Source of the DNA: Clostridium sp. chh4-2
Lineage (GTDB): Bacteria > Bacillota > Clostridia > Lachnospirales > Lachnospiraceae
NCBI RefSeq assembly: GCF_002899675.1
Contig: NZ_PKUU01000003.1
Coordinates: 248,001 to 312,000, forward strand
Direction of reading: 5' to 3'
DNA: 64,000 nucleotides
Shown here: piece after piece, positions 24,579 through 33,233 of the stretch
How the letters are laid out: each line of letters opens with the position of its first letter
How positions within the stretch are numbered: the stretch's first letter is position 1
Notes under the pieces: model-generated
Seen by the model: the letters and a program-made list of their open reading frames with translations, nothing else
What the model was told of the DNA's origin: nothing
The model's database searches: none
Made by a program: the position numbers and the translations under genes

Positions 24579-25523
24579 TTAAAATTTGAAAAAAGATTCC
24601 TTTTCCGTATGCTCTTTTACCAGATCGATAAAATATCTCATAGCTTCCGTTATATAGAAGTTCTTCCGGTAAATGACGCAGAGCGTAGCTTTTGAATTAT
24701 CCCGTTTCAACCGGAAAAATGCGCCGTGATGGTGGGAAAATGCCACATAATCCTGTAAAAGCGCAAAGCCGAGGCCCGCCTGAACCAGATTGAATACGGC
24801 CGCTTCTTCCGTCAGAAGGATCGTATTTTTCGGCTGGAAATGATACGGGCTGTAGATGGATTCCTCCCAGCTGCGGTGGCGGTCCAGCGTAATGGTTTTA
24901 ATAAATACCTCGTTCTGGAAATCATTCAGATCAACAGGAGGACGCAGCCGCCAGTCCGGCTCTTTTTCGGCCTCCCTGGCGACCGGATGGGTGGGCGGAG
25001 CCGCCAGCAGGCAGTAATAGTCAAACAGAGGAATATAAGTGAGGGACTGCCGCACGTCGCTGGGCACATCCGCTTTGTCCATAACAAAAGCCAGATCCAG
25101 GTTTCCGGCCGAAACCATGCTTTCAAACCCCTCGTGGGACCGGGTATTAATGGTCAGCTGGATGTTGGGATATTTTTTTTGAAAGTCAGGCAGGATGATG
25201 GGCAGGAACATGGGAGCCCGTCCGCTGGAGATTCCGATGGCGATCCGTCCGGTTTTAGATTCCCTGGCGTCATCCAATGCCCTTTGCAGGGAGTTTTCCA
25301 GAAATTTCTGCTTTTGAAAGGTCTCCAGAATGATCTCGCCCGTATAGGTAGGAACCAGCTTTCCCCCTTTGTATTCAAATATCTTGGTGTTATAGGTCTT
25401 TTCCAAGGATGTGATCAGCTGGCTTAAAGCCGGCTGGGATACGTAGAGCTCTTTTGCCGCATTGGTAATGGACTGTGTTTCCGCGATTTTCAGCAAATAA
25501 TCCATTTTGCGTTCATTTAACAT
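24579..25523 (-). CDS. LysR-family transcriptional regulator
   Basis: 314 aa from the ATG at 25523, chosen because AGGGGGA precedes it; the frame continues upstream without a ribosome site. The N-terminal winged helix-turn-helix contains ITNAAKELYVSQPALSQLI, followed by the linker helix and a substrate-binding domain from about residue 90. It is divergent from the anion permease gene at 25883, and the shared intergenic region has three repeated motifs. It is therefore the likely regulator of the permease and the acyltransferase that follows it. Confidence 0.88.
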   Translation of the reverse strand: MLNERKMDYLLKIAETQSITNAAKELYVSQPALSQLITSLEKTYNTKIFEYKGGKLVPTYTGEIILETFQKQKFLENSLQRALDDARESKTGRIAIGISSGRAPMFLPIILPDFQKKYPNIQLTINTRSHEGFESMVSAGNLDLAFVMDKADVPSDVRQSLTYIPLFDYYCLLAAPPTHPVAREAEKEPDWRLRPPVDLNDFQNEVFIKTITLDRHRSWEESIYSPYHFQPKNTILLTEEAAVFNLVQAGLGFALLQDYVAFSHHHGAFFRLKRDNSKATLCVIYRKNFYITEAMRYFIDLVKEHTEKESFFKF

Positions 25524-25657
25524 ATAAGATCCCCCTTTTTTGGACAAATCCAGGCGTTTAAGTATTTCCATCATATCATAATAAAATAAGAAAATGCAAC
25601 GGAGTTTACGCTGTACTGTTACGTTTTCCTGCATCTGCCTGATATCTCAGCAAAGAT

Positions 25658-25763
25658 CAAACGTATTAGAAAATGATAAAGAAGTTATAAGAAAATGGTT
25701 ATGCCCCTTAAAAAACACCGATAAATAAAGGATTTTCCCCGTCTATAAGAAAATGATTATAAA
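25658..25763. promoter_or_regulatory. Three repeated LysR-type binding motifs
   Basis: ATTAGAAAATGATAA (about 25665-25679), TATAAGAAAATGGTTAT (25686-25702) and TATAAGAAAATGATTAT (25744-25760) share an ATAA-N8-TTAT core like a LysR T-N11-A site. They lie between the divergent lysR and permease genes; the nearest copy is about 120 bases before the permease start. Confidence 0.6.
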
Positions 25764-25882
25764 TAATTAATGAGGTAACTATTGGTCAGCCGCGGACTAT
25801 TTTACTATAATGAAAGCATAGAAACAAACATTCTATTATTTGTTTTTTCGGCCGGGAAAACAATCAATTACGACAAGGAGAA

Positions 25883-27199
25883 ATGAGCATGACATTAGAA
25901 CTATTTGGGGCGATTTTAGGTGTTGCGGTATTTATATTAATATTGATGTTCCGTCTGCCGAACTGGCTGACGTTTGTGGCGGTGGCGCCGATTGTAGTAT
26001 TCACAGGAAGTATGACAACAAAAGAAGTTTACGCGGTATTTTCCAGTTCCGGCCTGCAGCTCATGTACATCATATGTATTTTCATGGGGCTGATGACCGC
26101 CACGGGCTTGGACAGCATCATAGGCAATACGGTGGTTACGGCAGCCAACAAGGTAACTCACGGCGACGACAGCAAAACGGAAATGATGGTTCTGATCGTG
26201 CTGTTCATATTCGGAAATATTTTTTCATTCTTTCTGGCAAACAACCATGTGGCGATGGCATTAGTTCCCGTTATTTACGGCATTGCCAAAAAGACAAAAC
26301 TGAGCTATTCCAAAATGTGTCTGTTTGTAATCTTCTCAACCACCATCGGAGGCGCATGTACTCTGGTTGGAACCACTTCCAACGTATATGCAAACACAGC
26401 CCTTTTGGACAGCGGCCTTCAGGGGCTGGGCATGTTTGATTTCGCATGGGTCGGCGTTCCGGTTATGATATTGGGCGGCATTTATCTGATTCTCTGCAAC
26501 AAGATGTGCCCGTCTTATGTGGAAGAAGTTCCGGGAAGCGCATCCGTTTTGATGGAAGCAAAAGATACGGCAACCCCTGAAATGAAGAGAAAGCAGATGT
26601 TTGTATGCGTTGGATTTGCCGCATTTTTAGTAGGCCTGGCTATGGACAGCATTGCGGACATTCCTGGATTCAGCCCTTATTTCTTCGGATATTTTATTAT
26701 CACAGTATTATATTTCTTAAAAGTTGCAAAATCAAAACAGTTTTTTACCAGCATCAGTTCCCAGTTGGTTCTGTTCTGCGCAGGTATTAACCTGGCAATC
26801 GCAATTATCAAGGTGACGCCGTTAGGCGACGTATTCAGCGCATTTTTTATCAATGCCATTGGCGGAAGCACCAATCTCTATGTGATTACTGCGATTTTAT
26901 GGGTGGGTACGGTTGTAATGACCCAGTTTATGAACAATATGGCATGCGCCGGCGTGCTGGCTCCGGTGGCAATCGGTTTGGCCGAACATCTGGGCGCAGA
27001 TCCCAGGGCCATGGTTATGGCAATTGCGATGGCGGCAACCAGCTCTTATCTGACCCCTATGGCTTCAGGAACCAACCAGCTGATCATGCCGTTCACCAAT
27101 TTGAAATTCCAGGATTTTGCCAAATACGGCTGGCCGCTGTTAATCATTAACTTCGTATGCTGTATGCTGATTCTGCCGATTGTTTTCCCGTTTTTCTAA
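25883..27199 (+). CDS. Ion transporter superfamily permease (anion/dicarboxylate type)
   Basis: 438 aa with about 11-12 membrane segments. Two hairpin-like repeats are visible: GNIFSFFLANNHVAMALVP with TTIGGACTLVGTTSNVYAN near 100-175, and FMNNMACAGVLAPVA with SSYLTPMASGTNQLIMPF near 355-410. This two-fold pattern (N-rich segment, then GTxxN) is that of SLC13/CitMHS/ArsB-type carriers. A carboxylate or similar anion is the likely substrate. It is probably co-transcribed with the C45 acyltransferase gene 57 bases downstream and controlled by the divergent LysR protein. ATG 25889 is an alternative start. Confidence 0.82.
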   Translation: MSMTLELFGAILGVAVFILILMFRLPNWLTFVAVAPIVVFTGSMTTKEVYAVFSSSGLQLMYIICIFMGLMTATGLDSIIGNTVVTAANKVTHGDDSKTEMMVLIVLFIFGNIFSFFLANNHVAMALVPVIYGIAKKTKLSYSKMCLFVIFSTTIGGACTLVGTTSNVYANTALLDSGLQGLGMFDFAWVGVPVMILGGIYLILCNKMCPSYVEEVPGSASVLMEAKDTATPEMKRKQMFVCVGFAAFLVGLAMDSIADIPGFSPYFFGYFIITVLYFLKVAKSKQFFTSISSQLVLFCAGINLAIAIIKVTPLGDVFSAFFINAIGGSTNLYVITAILWVGTVVMTQFMNNMACAGVLAPVAIGLAEHLGADPRAMVMAIAMAATSSYLTPMASGTNQLIMPFTNLKFQDFAKYGWPLLIINFVCCMLILPIVFPFF

Positions 27200-27256
27200 A
27201 GAGCAGGAAAGGAACCGGGTAATTAAAAAATGCTGTAAAAGAGGAAAGGATTACAT

Positions 27257-28321
27257 ATGAGACTTAGAGAAATTTATATAAAATCGGCCGATCCGTTTGA
27301 GCGCGGCCGCCAGCACGGAGCCCAGGTAAAAGAGGAGATTCAGAGAGTCTGCCAGGGGTATCAGAAATCATTTGAAAAAAAAGGATATACGTGGGAGGAG
27401 ACAAAGGATATGGCAATGGAATATGTGCCGTATCTGGAAAAAGAGATGCCGGAGCTGATGGAAGAGGCCAGAGGGATTGCAGCCGGAGCAGAGATTGATT
27501 TAGCAGTTGTAATGGTATTAAATACCCGGTATGAGCTCTTAAAATTCAAAAAAGGCGTGGACAATCACGAGCACAATGAATGCACCTGCTATGCGGTGCT
27601 GCCGGAAGCGACTAGAGATAAAGTGACCATCGCAGGCCAGAACTGGGACAATGCTCCATTTATGGGGGAAAATCTGTACGTTCTCCATATCGACGAGGAG
27701 AACGGAACGAAGATCGTGGGCCTCAGCGAGCCTGCCCAGCTGATCCGCAGCGGAATGAACAGCCATGGAATCTCGGTAAACTGCAGCACGCTTTTGTCCA
27801 CAAAAGATGTGAGAGGAATTGCCGTTCCAACCAATTTTATACGACGCAGAGTGCTGCAGAGCCGGTCTTTTGAAGAAGCCCGGGGAGTGGTAGAAGCGCT
27901 GAAACCGTGTATTTCCATCAACTATGTGATCGGATCGGCTTCAGGAGAAGCGATTGTATATGAATCGACGCCGGTGGAGAATTTTACCGTTTATCCATGC
28001 AGAGGAATTGTGACACAGGCAAATGATATTCAGGCAGATCCCACCATCGACCGCTTTGTTCCGGCAGACCGGGACCACACCCATCATTTCAGGGGACAGC
28101 GCCTTAACTATCTGCTCCAGAAAAAGGCGGGGCGGATTACGGAAGAGGATCTTATGGAACATCTGAAGGATCATTACGGATATCCGGCCTCTGTGTGCAA
28201 CCATGCGGGGGATCAAAATCTTCAGACCATCGCATCCATGCTGTACTGCCTGAATAAAGGATATGCCTGGATCGCATGGGGGAATCCGTGTGAAAATGAG
28301 TATGAGAAATATGAATTGTAA
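27257..28321 (+). CDS. C45-family autoproteolytic acyltransferase/hydrolase
   Basis: 354 aa, Ntn-hydrolase fold related to isopenicillin N acyltransferase. The N-terminal segment is DPFERGRQHGAQVKEEI. The self-cleavage region is NECTCYAVLPEA near residues 108-119, where a Cys would become the N-terminal nucleophile. GQNWDNAPFM and GISVNCSTL follow. Family members hydrolyse or transfer acyl groups on amides such as penicillins and N-acyl amino acids. The pairing with an anion permease suggests uptake and deacylation of a carboxylate-bearing amide (inference). No signal peptide; the protein should be cytoplasmic. Confidence 0.83.
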   Translation: MRLREIYIKSADPFERGRQHGAQVKEEIQRVCQGYQKSFEKKGYTWEETKDMAMEYVPYLEKEMPELMEEARGIAAGAEIDLAVVMVLNTRYELLKFKKGVDNHEHNECTCYAVLPEATRDKVTIAGQNWDNAPFMGENLYVLHIDEENGTKIVGLSEPAQLIRSGMNSHGISVNCSTLLSTKDVRGIAVPTNFIRRRVLQSRSFEEARGVVEALKPCISINYVIGSASGEAIVYESTPVENFTVYPCRGIVTQANDIQADPTIDRFVPADRDHTHHFRGQRLNYLLQKKAGRITEEDLMEHLKDHYGYPASVCNHAGDQNLQTIASMLYCLNKGYAWIAWGNPCENEYEKYEL

Positions 28322-28359
28322 GAAAAAATGAGTATTGTTTAATGAGACAGAGTGCGCAT

Positions 28360-28394
28360 ATCAAGGGGCCGGGGGTGGAAAACGGCCCCTTGAT
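28360..28394 (+). terminator. Terminator after the acyltransferase gene
   Basis: ATCAAGGGGCCG pairs with CGGCCCCTTGAT across GGGGTGGAAAA, followed by TTATTA. The stem is strong and the T-tract weak. Confidence 0.7.
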
Positions 28395-28518
28395 TTATTA
28401 TGGTTTTCAAGAATATAGAAAAAGTTTAATAGAAAAAACAGCGGATCAATTAATTGATGAAAATCTGGAAGCATTTCAGGAGCTGGCAAAATGATTAATT
28501 TAACGGTAGAAGAAATTC
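28395..28518 (+). pseudogene. Remnant resembling the junction of an antitoxin/Doc-type toxin pair
   Basis: An open stretch reads YGFQEYRKSLIEK and ends ENLEAFQELAK with a stop at 28492-28494. The overlapping ATGA begins a second frame, MINLTVEEIL. A small acidic C-terminus coupled by ATGA to a protein starting MINLTVEEIL is how phd-doc loci look (Doc proteins begin with similar sequence). Both frames are truncated: the first lacks a start and the second runs at once into the opposite-strand acetyltransferase gene. A short chance ORF cannot be excluded. Confidence 0.35.
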
Positions 28519-28974
28519 TTACTGATTTAATCCGGACAATCTCATATACAAGAGCGGATAAGGCCCTCCCTGCTCATCCACATCCGTTCTTTTATAAACT
28601 TCAAACCCCATGTGTTCATAAAATCCACGTGCCTGTGGATTCTGCTCATTCACGCATAATTCGTCCACGGAATAAGCTTCGATTCCGTGTTTCAGCAGCA
28701 GTTTCCCAATTCCCTTTCCCCGCTCTGCCGGAGAGATAAAAAGCATTTCCAGCCGATTTTGGTCTATCCCCATGAAGGCAACGGGAATCCCGTCAGGATT
28801 TACGGCGGCAATTAAGCGGGGAACTTCCCGTAAAGCCATGGGGACATAAGCTGCAATTCTATCGATCTCCTGTTTAGACAGGAAATTGTGGGTTGCTTTA
28901 ACCGATTCTTTCCATATTTCAAACAAATCATTGATAGTTTTTTCTTCCCTGAGCGTTATTTCAGTCAATTTCAT
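28519..28974 (-). CDS. GNAT-family N-acetyltransferase
   Basis: 151 aa from ATG 28974, chosen for AGGAAG upstream; a longer open frame lacks a ribosome site. The acetyl-CoA binding motif A is LFISPAERGKGIGKLLLKHG near residues 85-104, and motif B is VNEQNPQARGFYEHMGF near 115-132. It would transfer an acetyl group to an amine of an unknown substrate. It stands alone; transcription runs towards the acyltransferase gene on the other strand. Confidence 0.87.
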   Translation of the reverse strand: MKLTEITLREEKTINDLFEIWKESVKATHNFLSKQEIDRIAAYVPMALREVPRLIAAVNPDGIPVAFMGIDQNRLEMLFISPAERGKGIGKLLLKHGIEAYSVDELCVNEQNPQARGFYEHMGFEVYKRTDVDEQGGPYPLLYMRLSGLNQ

Positions 28975-29077
28975 TTTATCTTCCTGCTTTCTTTTCTTAG
29001 TTTCCATTCCTAGGCATTCCCGGCGAACCTTCTGAAAAAAAGCATCAGCCTTTCCGGCTGATGCTATGTGAATATGA

Positions 29078-29446
29078 TTATTTAAGTAAGTCATCCTTTT
29101 TACTGAGAATCGCCTCTACGGCTGCGCATGCAGGACAGTCACAGTATTTAGCGCCTGCGGCCTTGATCTCTTTTGCGTGAGCTGCAACATCTTTCGCTTT
29201 CTCTGCGCCAAAAACCTGAGCTCCGGCATCTGACTCCGCAAATCCGATTAAATTGTCAATCGGCATGATATCTGCTTCCAGCTCTTCAATGTATTTTCTT
29301 GTTTCTGCGGCTTCGTTCTCCGTGTTTACTGCTTCCAGCCAGGCCTGAGCCGCTGCCTTTGTCTCACTGCTGCATGTTGGAGCGTTCACCAGTTCGTGTG
29401 TTTTTTCAACAGCAAAATCCAATACATGTTTGTCCATAATCGACAT
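29078..29446 (-). CDS. Small conserved protein with a CDCPAC motif
   Basis: 122 aa, highly charged, Ala- and Glu-rich, mainly helical, with no signal peptide or membrane segment. Cysteines occur in APTCSS near residue 24 and in CDCPACAAVEAIL near 102-114, a possible metal or disulfide site. Similar small proteins in Clostridia are sometimes labelled as Hsp90-like chaperones, but no GHKL ATPase motif is visible, so that name is not adopted. RBS GAAGG precedes ATG 29446; ATG 29437 (MDKH) is an alternative start. Confidence 0.75.
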   Translation of the reverse strand: MSIMDKHVLDFAVEKTHELVNAPTCSSETKAAAQAWLEAVNTENEAAETRKYIEELEADIMPIDNLIGFAESDAGAQVFGAEKAKDVAAHAKEIKAAGAKYCDCPACAAVEAILSKKDDLLK

Positions 29447-29503
29447 ACCTTCTTTCTTCCGGAATAATTATACTTTACCATAATTAGGAAGTCTTTGCAA
29501 ATT

Positions 29504-29815
29504 TTATCTGCACAGAACCAGCTCGGCGAGAAATACCACTGCACAGGCTGCGATGGACACATAAAACAGGCTTTTTCCTCTCCAGGCCAGAATTACGGCC
29601 ACAGCCAGTCCGGCCACAGCCGACCATATGCTTCCGGTGGCGCTTAAAATAGCAGGAAAGGTCATTACGGACAGCGTCACATAGGGGACGTAGAAGAGGA
29701 ATGACCGTATGGTTACATTTTTAATCTGTTTTCGAATCAGGGTCAGAGGCAGAACACGGATCAGATAAGTGACTCCTGCCATAACCAGGATATAGAGATA
29801 GACGTTATTCTTCAT
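29504..29815 (-). CDS. azlD: AzlD-family branched-chain amino acid exporter subunit
   Basis: 103 aa, three to four membrane segments (YLYILVMAGVTYLIRVLPLTL at the N-terminus, VPYVTLSVMTFPAIL in the middle). AzlD pairs with the larger AzlC permease to export branched-chain amino acids or their analogues. The start overlaps the end of azlC by 11 bases, typical translational coupling. Confidence 0.88.
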   Translation of the reverse strand: MKNNVYLYILVMAGVTYLIRVLPLTLIRKQIKNVTIRSFLFYVPYVTLSVMTFPAILSATGSIWSAVAGLAVAVILAWRGKSLFYVSIAACAVVFLAELVLCR

Positions 29816-30527
29816 CGGCGTGATTCTCCTTTAATGGAAATAAAATGGCTGCAATTCCGGCGATGACCACGGTTAGAATAATGATTTTCATACCGGAAGA
29901 GATGAAACTGAAAATGGGAATATTGGCAAACAGAAAGCTGGCCGCCATGGAAGCTGCCACCACACCTGCCAATATACGGCTCTTTTTTGCTGGGGGAATG
30001 ACCACTGCTAAGAACATGCCGTACAAAGCCACGCTCAGCGCCCTGACGATCCGGGCCGGGAGAACGCCTCCCATGACCACGCCAAGGCAAGTGCCTAGCG
30101 CCCATCCCGGGGCGGCCATGCTGATAACGCCGTAAGTATAGAACGGATTCAGATTACCCGGCTGTCCGATGGAAACGCCGAAAATCTCGTCTGTCACCCC
30201 ATAGCCGATCAAAAACCGGTGGATGAGGGGAAAGGACGGGTCCAGTTTCTGTGAAAGGGAGCAGGACATCAGCAGATACCGCAGATTGATGATCGCCTGC
30301 GATATAGCCATCTCTATGTAGGGAGACGCGGCGCCTATGATTCCCAGTGCGGCGAATTCTCCGGCGGAAGTGTTATTGGTTAAGCTCATCAAAGTTGCCT
30401 GAAATGCAGTCATACCTGAGTTTTTAGCCGCAATGCCCAGCGTAAATGCCACGGCTATATATCCCAATGCGATCGGTATGCCGTCCTTTAATCCGCGGCG
30501 GTAACAGGCGGAATTCGTTTGTACCAT
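29805..30527 (-). CDS. azlC: AzlC-family permease
   Basis: 240 aa, about seven membrane segments. The conserved N-terminal region contains GLKDGIPIALGYIAVAFTLG and NTSAGEFAALG; LRYLLMSCSLSQKL and GYGVTDEIFG follow. With AzlD it forms a branched-chain amino acid efflux pump. It is divergent from a LysR regulator at 30649, which probably controls it. RBS AGGAGGG precedes the ATG. Confidence 0.9.
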   Translation of the reverse strand: MVQTNSACYRRGLKDGIPIALGYIAVAFTLGIAAKNSGMTAFQATLMSLTNNTSAGEFAALGIIGAASPYIEMAISQAIINLRYLLMSCSLSQKLDPSFPLIHRFLIGYGVTDEIFGVSIGQPGNLNPFYTYGVISMAAPGWALGTCLGVVMGGVLPARIVRALSVALYGMFLAVVIPPAKKSRILAGVVAASMAASFLFANIPIFSFISSGMKIIILTVVIAGIAAILFPLKENHADEE

Positions 30528-30577
30528 CAGTAAAAGCCCTCCTGAGTTATTATGCTTGTATTAGTTTACCATTCCAA

Positions 30578-30606
30578 TTGACAGTAGTAAAACGAATATT
30601 TATAAT
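30578..30606 (+). promoter_or_regulatory. Promoter of the LysR gene
   Basis: TTGACA (30578-30583) and TATAAT (30601-30606) are spaced by 17 bp, a near-consensus promoter. Confidence 0.8.
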
Positions 30607-30610
30607 TGAA

Positions 30611-30629
30611 ATATTAGATTTTCTAATAT
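30611..30629. promoter_or_regulatory. Palindromic operator between azlC and lysR
   Basis: ATATTAGA-TTT-TCTAATAT is an inverted repeat with 8-bp arms just downstream of the -10 hexamer of the lysR promoter. It fits autorepression by the LysR protein while it activates azlCD (inference). Confidence 0.6.
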
Positions 30630-30648
30630 AAAGAAAAGGGGGAACAGG

Positions 30649-31518
30649 ATGACACGTTATGATGCATTTATTAAGGTAATTGAGACGGGAAGCTTTTCCA
30701 AAGCGGCGGAAGAACTGGGATATACCCAGTCGGCTGTCAGCCAGATGGTTCATTCCCTGGAGGAAGAATTGTGCACCACTTTGATCTCCCGTTCCAGAAA
30801 GGGGATATCCCTGACCCCGGACGGGGAAGAATTTCTTCCTTATATTAAAAGCGTATACCATTCCCACAGGGAGCTTTTGGAAAAACAGAAGGAACTTCAG
30901 GGGCTGCAAGGCGGCATTATCCGGATCGGCACATTTTCAAGCGTATCCTGCAACTGGCTTCCCGGTTTGATAAAGGAATTTAAAAAGAGCTATCCGGACA
31001 TCTATTTTGACCTTCAGCAGGGGGAGTATACCAGCATTGCGGGATGGATTAAGGAGGGGAGCGTGGATTTCGGATTTGTCAATCCGGAAGCGGTTTCCGG
31101 CCTGACCACCATCGCGCTGGAAGACGATGAGATGCTGGCCGTTCTGCCGGTGGGGCATCCGCTGGCCGGCAAGGAGAGGGTATCCTTAAAAGAGATGGAA
31201 AACGAACCATATATCCTTTTGGATGAAGGGGAACTCAGCGAACCGCTGAACATTTTCCGCAATTACAACATCCATCCCAGAATCCAGTACCGGGTATTTG
31301 ACGATTATGCCATAATGGCGATGATCGAAAAGGGGCTGGGCGTTGCGATTCTTCCAAAACTGGTGCTCAGCAGGTGCAGATACGACATTGTGCTGAAAGA
31401 GATCTCTCCGCCTATCGTGAGAACTCTGAGCCTGGCCTATAAAGATAAGAGGGTTCTGCCGGTGGCCAGCCGCTATTTTATCGACTTTATCCTGGAGAGT
31501 TTCCACAAAAAAGTATGA
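30649..31518 (+). CDS. LysR-family transcriptional regulator
   Basis: 289 aa. The helix-turn-helix is at residues 16-40 (GSFSKAAEELGYTQSAVSQMVHSL), then the linker helix and a two-lobed effector domain (IRIGTFSSVSCNWLPGLI; GLGVAILPKLVL). Divergent from azlCD and sharing a promoter region with them, it is the likely regulator of branched-chain amino acid export, as in azl and brnFE loci. It could also act on the SsuABC-like transporter downstream on the same strand, but a terminator separates them. Confidence 0.9.
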   Translation: MTRYDAFIKVIETGSFSKAAEELGYTQSAVSQMVHSLEEELCTTLISRSRKGISLTPDGEEFLPYIKSVYHSHRELLEKQKELQGLQGGIIRIGTFSSVSCNWLPGLIKEFKKSYPDIYFDLQQGEYTSIAGWIKEGSVDFGFVNPEAVSGLTTIALEDDEMLAVLPVGHPLAGKERVSLKEMENEPYILLDEGELSEPLNIFRNYNIHPRIQYRVFDDYAIMAMIEKGLGVAILPKLVLSRCRYDIVLKEISPPIVRTLSLAYKDKRVLPVASRYFIDFILESFHKKV

Positions 31519-31538
31519 TAATATTTCATACTGTTTTT
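31512..31538 (+). terminator. Terminator after the LysR gene
   Basis: AGTATGA pairs with TCATACT across TAATATT, followed by GTTTTT. Confidence 0.75.
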
Positions 31539-31616
31539 CCTGTTCCAATGGAGGTAAACTAAAGACAGATAAGAAATGATTCAAACAGGAATCAAAAATT
31601 TGAGGAGGTTTATCTT

Positions 31617-32405
31617 ATGGAGACAGGGATAAAGAAAAAGTCTTTTTGGGCACAGATACCTAACAGCGCCTGGATGCTTTTATCATTGGTATCGGCGTTT
31701 GTCCTTTGGATTGTCATCGCGTCAACAGAATCCGGCGGAGTTGTTTTTGCAGAGCCGTGGGAAGTTTTTTCAAAGTTGGTCGCTAAAGTTTCAGACGGAA
31801 CGTTATGGCCTCATGTCTATATCAGTTTGTTCCGTGTTATTGCAGGTTTTTCACTGGGGTTTGTAATCTCAATACCGATTGCATTTCTGATGGGCTGGTA
31901 TGCACCGTTCAGGAACCTGGTGGCACCATGGATTCAGTTTGTTCGTAATATTCCGCCGTTAGCTTACATACCGCTTGTAATCACCGGAGCAGGTGTTGGC
32001 GAAAAGGCAAAAGTAATCGTAATTTTCATCGCTTCCTTCCTCGTGTTGGTCGTTACCATCTATCAGGGCGTATGCAATGTAGATGTAACTCTGATTAAAG
32101 CGGCCAGAGTGTTAGGAGCTACTGACAGAGATATTTTCTTTAAGGTAGTAATTCCGGCTTCCACACCATTTATCCTGGTTGGCGCCAGACTGGGACTTTC
32201 CGCTTCCCTGACCACGTTGGTGGCCGCAGAGCTTACTGGCGCATCCAAAGGTCTTGGTATGATGATTCAGAAAGCCCAGGGATATTACGATATGGCGACT
32301 GTGCTTTTAGGAATTCTGATTATCGGTATTATCGGAATGCTGATGGAACAGCTTGTTAAATTCTTAGAGAGGAGGCTGACAGGATGGCAGGAAACAATGC
32401 AGTAA
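31617..32405 (+). CDS. ABC transporter permease, SsuC/TauC family
   Basis: 262 aa, six membrane segments. The EAA loop reads AARVLGATDRDIFFKVVIPASTPF near residues 160-185. The protein matches permeases of the nitrate/sulfonate/taurine class (FVRNIPPLAYIPLVI near 100-115). It forms a homodimeric channel with the ATPase that follows. RBS GAGGAGG precedes the ATG. The last 22 bases overlap the ATPase gene. Confidence 0.9.
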   Translation: METGIKKKSFWAQIPNSAWMLLSLVSAFVLWIVIASTESGGVVFAEPWEVFSKLVAKVSDGTLWPHVYISLFRVIAGFSLGFVISIPIAFLMGWYAPFRNLVAPWIQFVRNIPPLAYIPLVITGAGVGEKAKVIVIFIASFLVLVVTIYQGVCNVDVTLIKAARVLGATDRDIFFKVVIPASTPFILVGARLGLSASLTTLVAAELTGASKGLGMMIQKAQGYYDMATVLLGILIIGIIGMLMEQLVKFLERRLTGWQETMQ

Positions 32406-33172
32406 AGGTAAAGATCGACAAAGTCGAAAAGATATATAACGGCCGTAACGGCGACATGGTAGCTTTAAACGGCGTCAGCCTTGATATCATGGAAAATGAG
32501 TTCGTATGTGTGGTAGGACCTTCCGGCTGTGGAAAATCAACCCTGTTAAATATCATCGCAGGTTTGCTGGAACCGACTTCAGGCCATGTTTATGTAGAAG
32601 GAAAAGAAGTAAAAGGCCCGGGCCCGGAGCGCGGCGTCGTATTTCAGCAGTATGCGCTGTTCCCATGGCTGACCGTTCTTAAAAATGTACAGTTTGGTTT
32701 AAAGCTTCAGGGAATGGGAGAAGCGGAATCCAAAGAAACCGCTATGAAATATTTGAAAATGGTGGATCTGGATCAGTTTGCGGATTCTTACCCCAAAGAA
32801 CTGTCAGGCGGTATGAAACAGCGTGTTGCAATCGCCAGAGCCTACGCAGTTAACCCTCAGGTTCTCTTAATGGATGAGCCGTTCGGAGCGCTGGATGCCC
32901 AGACCAGAACGCAGCTTCAGTCAGAGTTAATCAAAACCTGGCAGGAACAGAAAAAGACATGTTTCTTCATCACACACGATGTGGAAGAGGCGGTTATCCT
33001 GGCAACTAAGGTCATCATCATGAGCGCTAGACCAGGCCGTATTAAAAAGATTGTGGATATCGATCTCCCCTATCCGCGTACTCAGGAGATGAAGATGGAA
33101 CTTCCGTTCCTGGATCTCAAGAGCTACATCTGGGGCGAAGTATACAAAGAGTATCTGGAAGTTCGTAAATAA
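32384..33172 (+). CDS. ABC transporter ATPase, SsuB/TauB family
   Basis: 262 aa. Walker A is GPSGCGKST near residue 40, the Q loop is VFQQYALFPWLT, the signature is LSGGMKQR, Walker B is VLLMDEPFGALD and the switch His is in ITHDVEEAV. The C-terminal RPGRIKKIVDIDLPYPR is typical of the nitrate/sulfonate group. It energises uptake by the permease encoded upstream. Confidence 0.93.
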   Translation: MAGNNAVKVKIDKVEKIYNGRNGDMVALNGVSLDIMENEFVCVVGPSGCGKSTLLNIIAGLLEPTSGHVYVEGKEVKGPGPERGVVFQQYALFPWLTVLKNVQFGLKLQGMGEAESKETAMKYLKMVDLDQFADSYPKELSGGMKQRVAIARAYAVNPQVLLMDEPFGALDAQTRTQLQSELIKTWQEQKKTCFFITHDVEEAVILATKVIIMSARPGRIKKIVDIDLPYPRTQEMKMELPFLDLKSYIWGEVYKEYLEVRK

Positions 33173-33233
33173 TAAATAATTTTTAATGCCGCCTAAAATC
33201 AAAATATAACAGCGGCAAGAAGGAGGAAATTAT

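Noticed and set aside
28491..28739. ORF of 82 aa on the plus strand
   Set aside because: Only the first 10 codons look gene-like; the rest is the antisense of the GNAT gene.
29078..29446. Hsp90-like chaperone
   Set aside because: The 122-aa protein has no GHKL ATPase motifs and is far too short.
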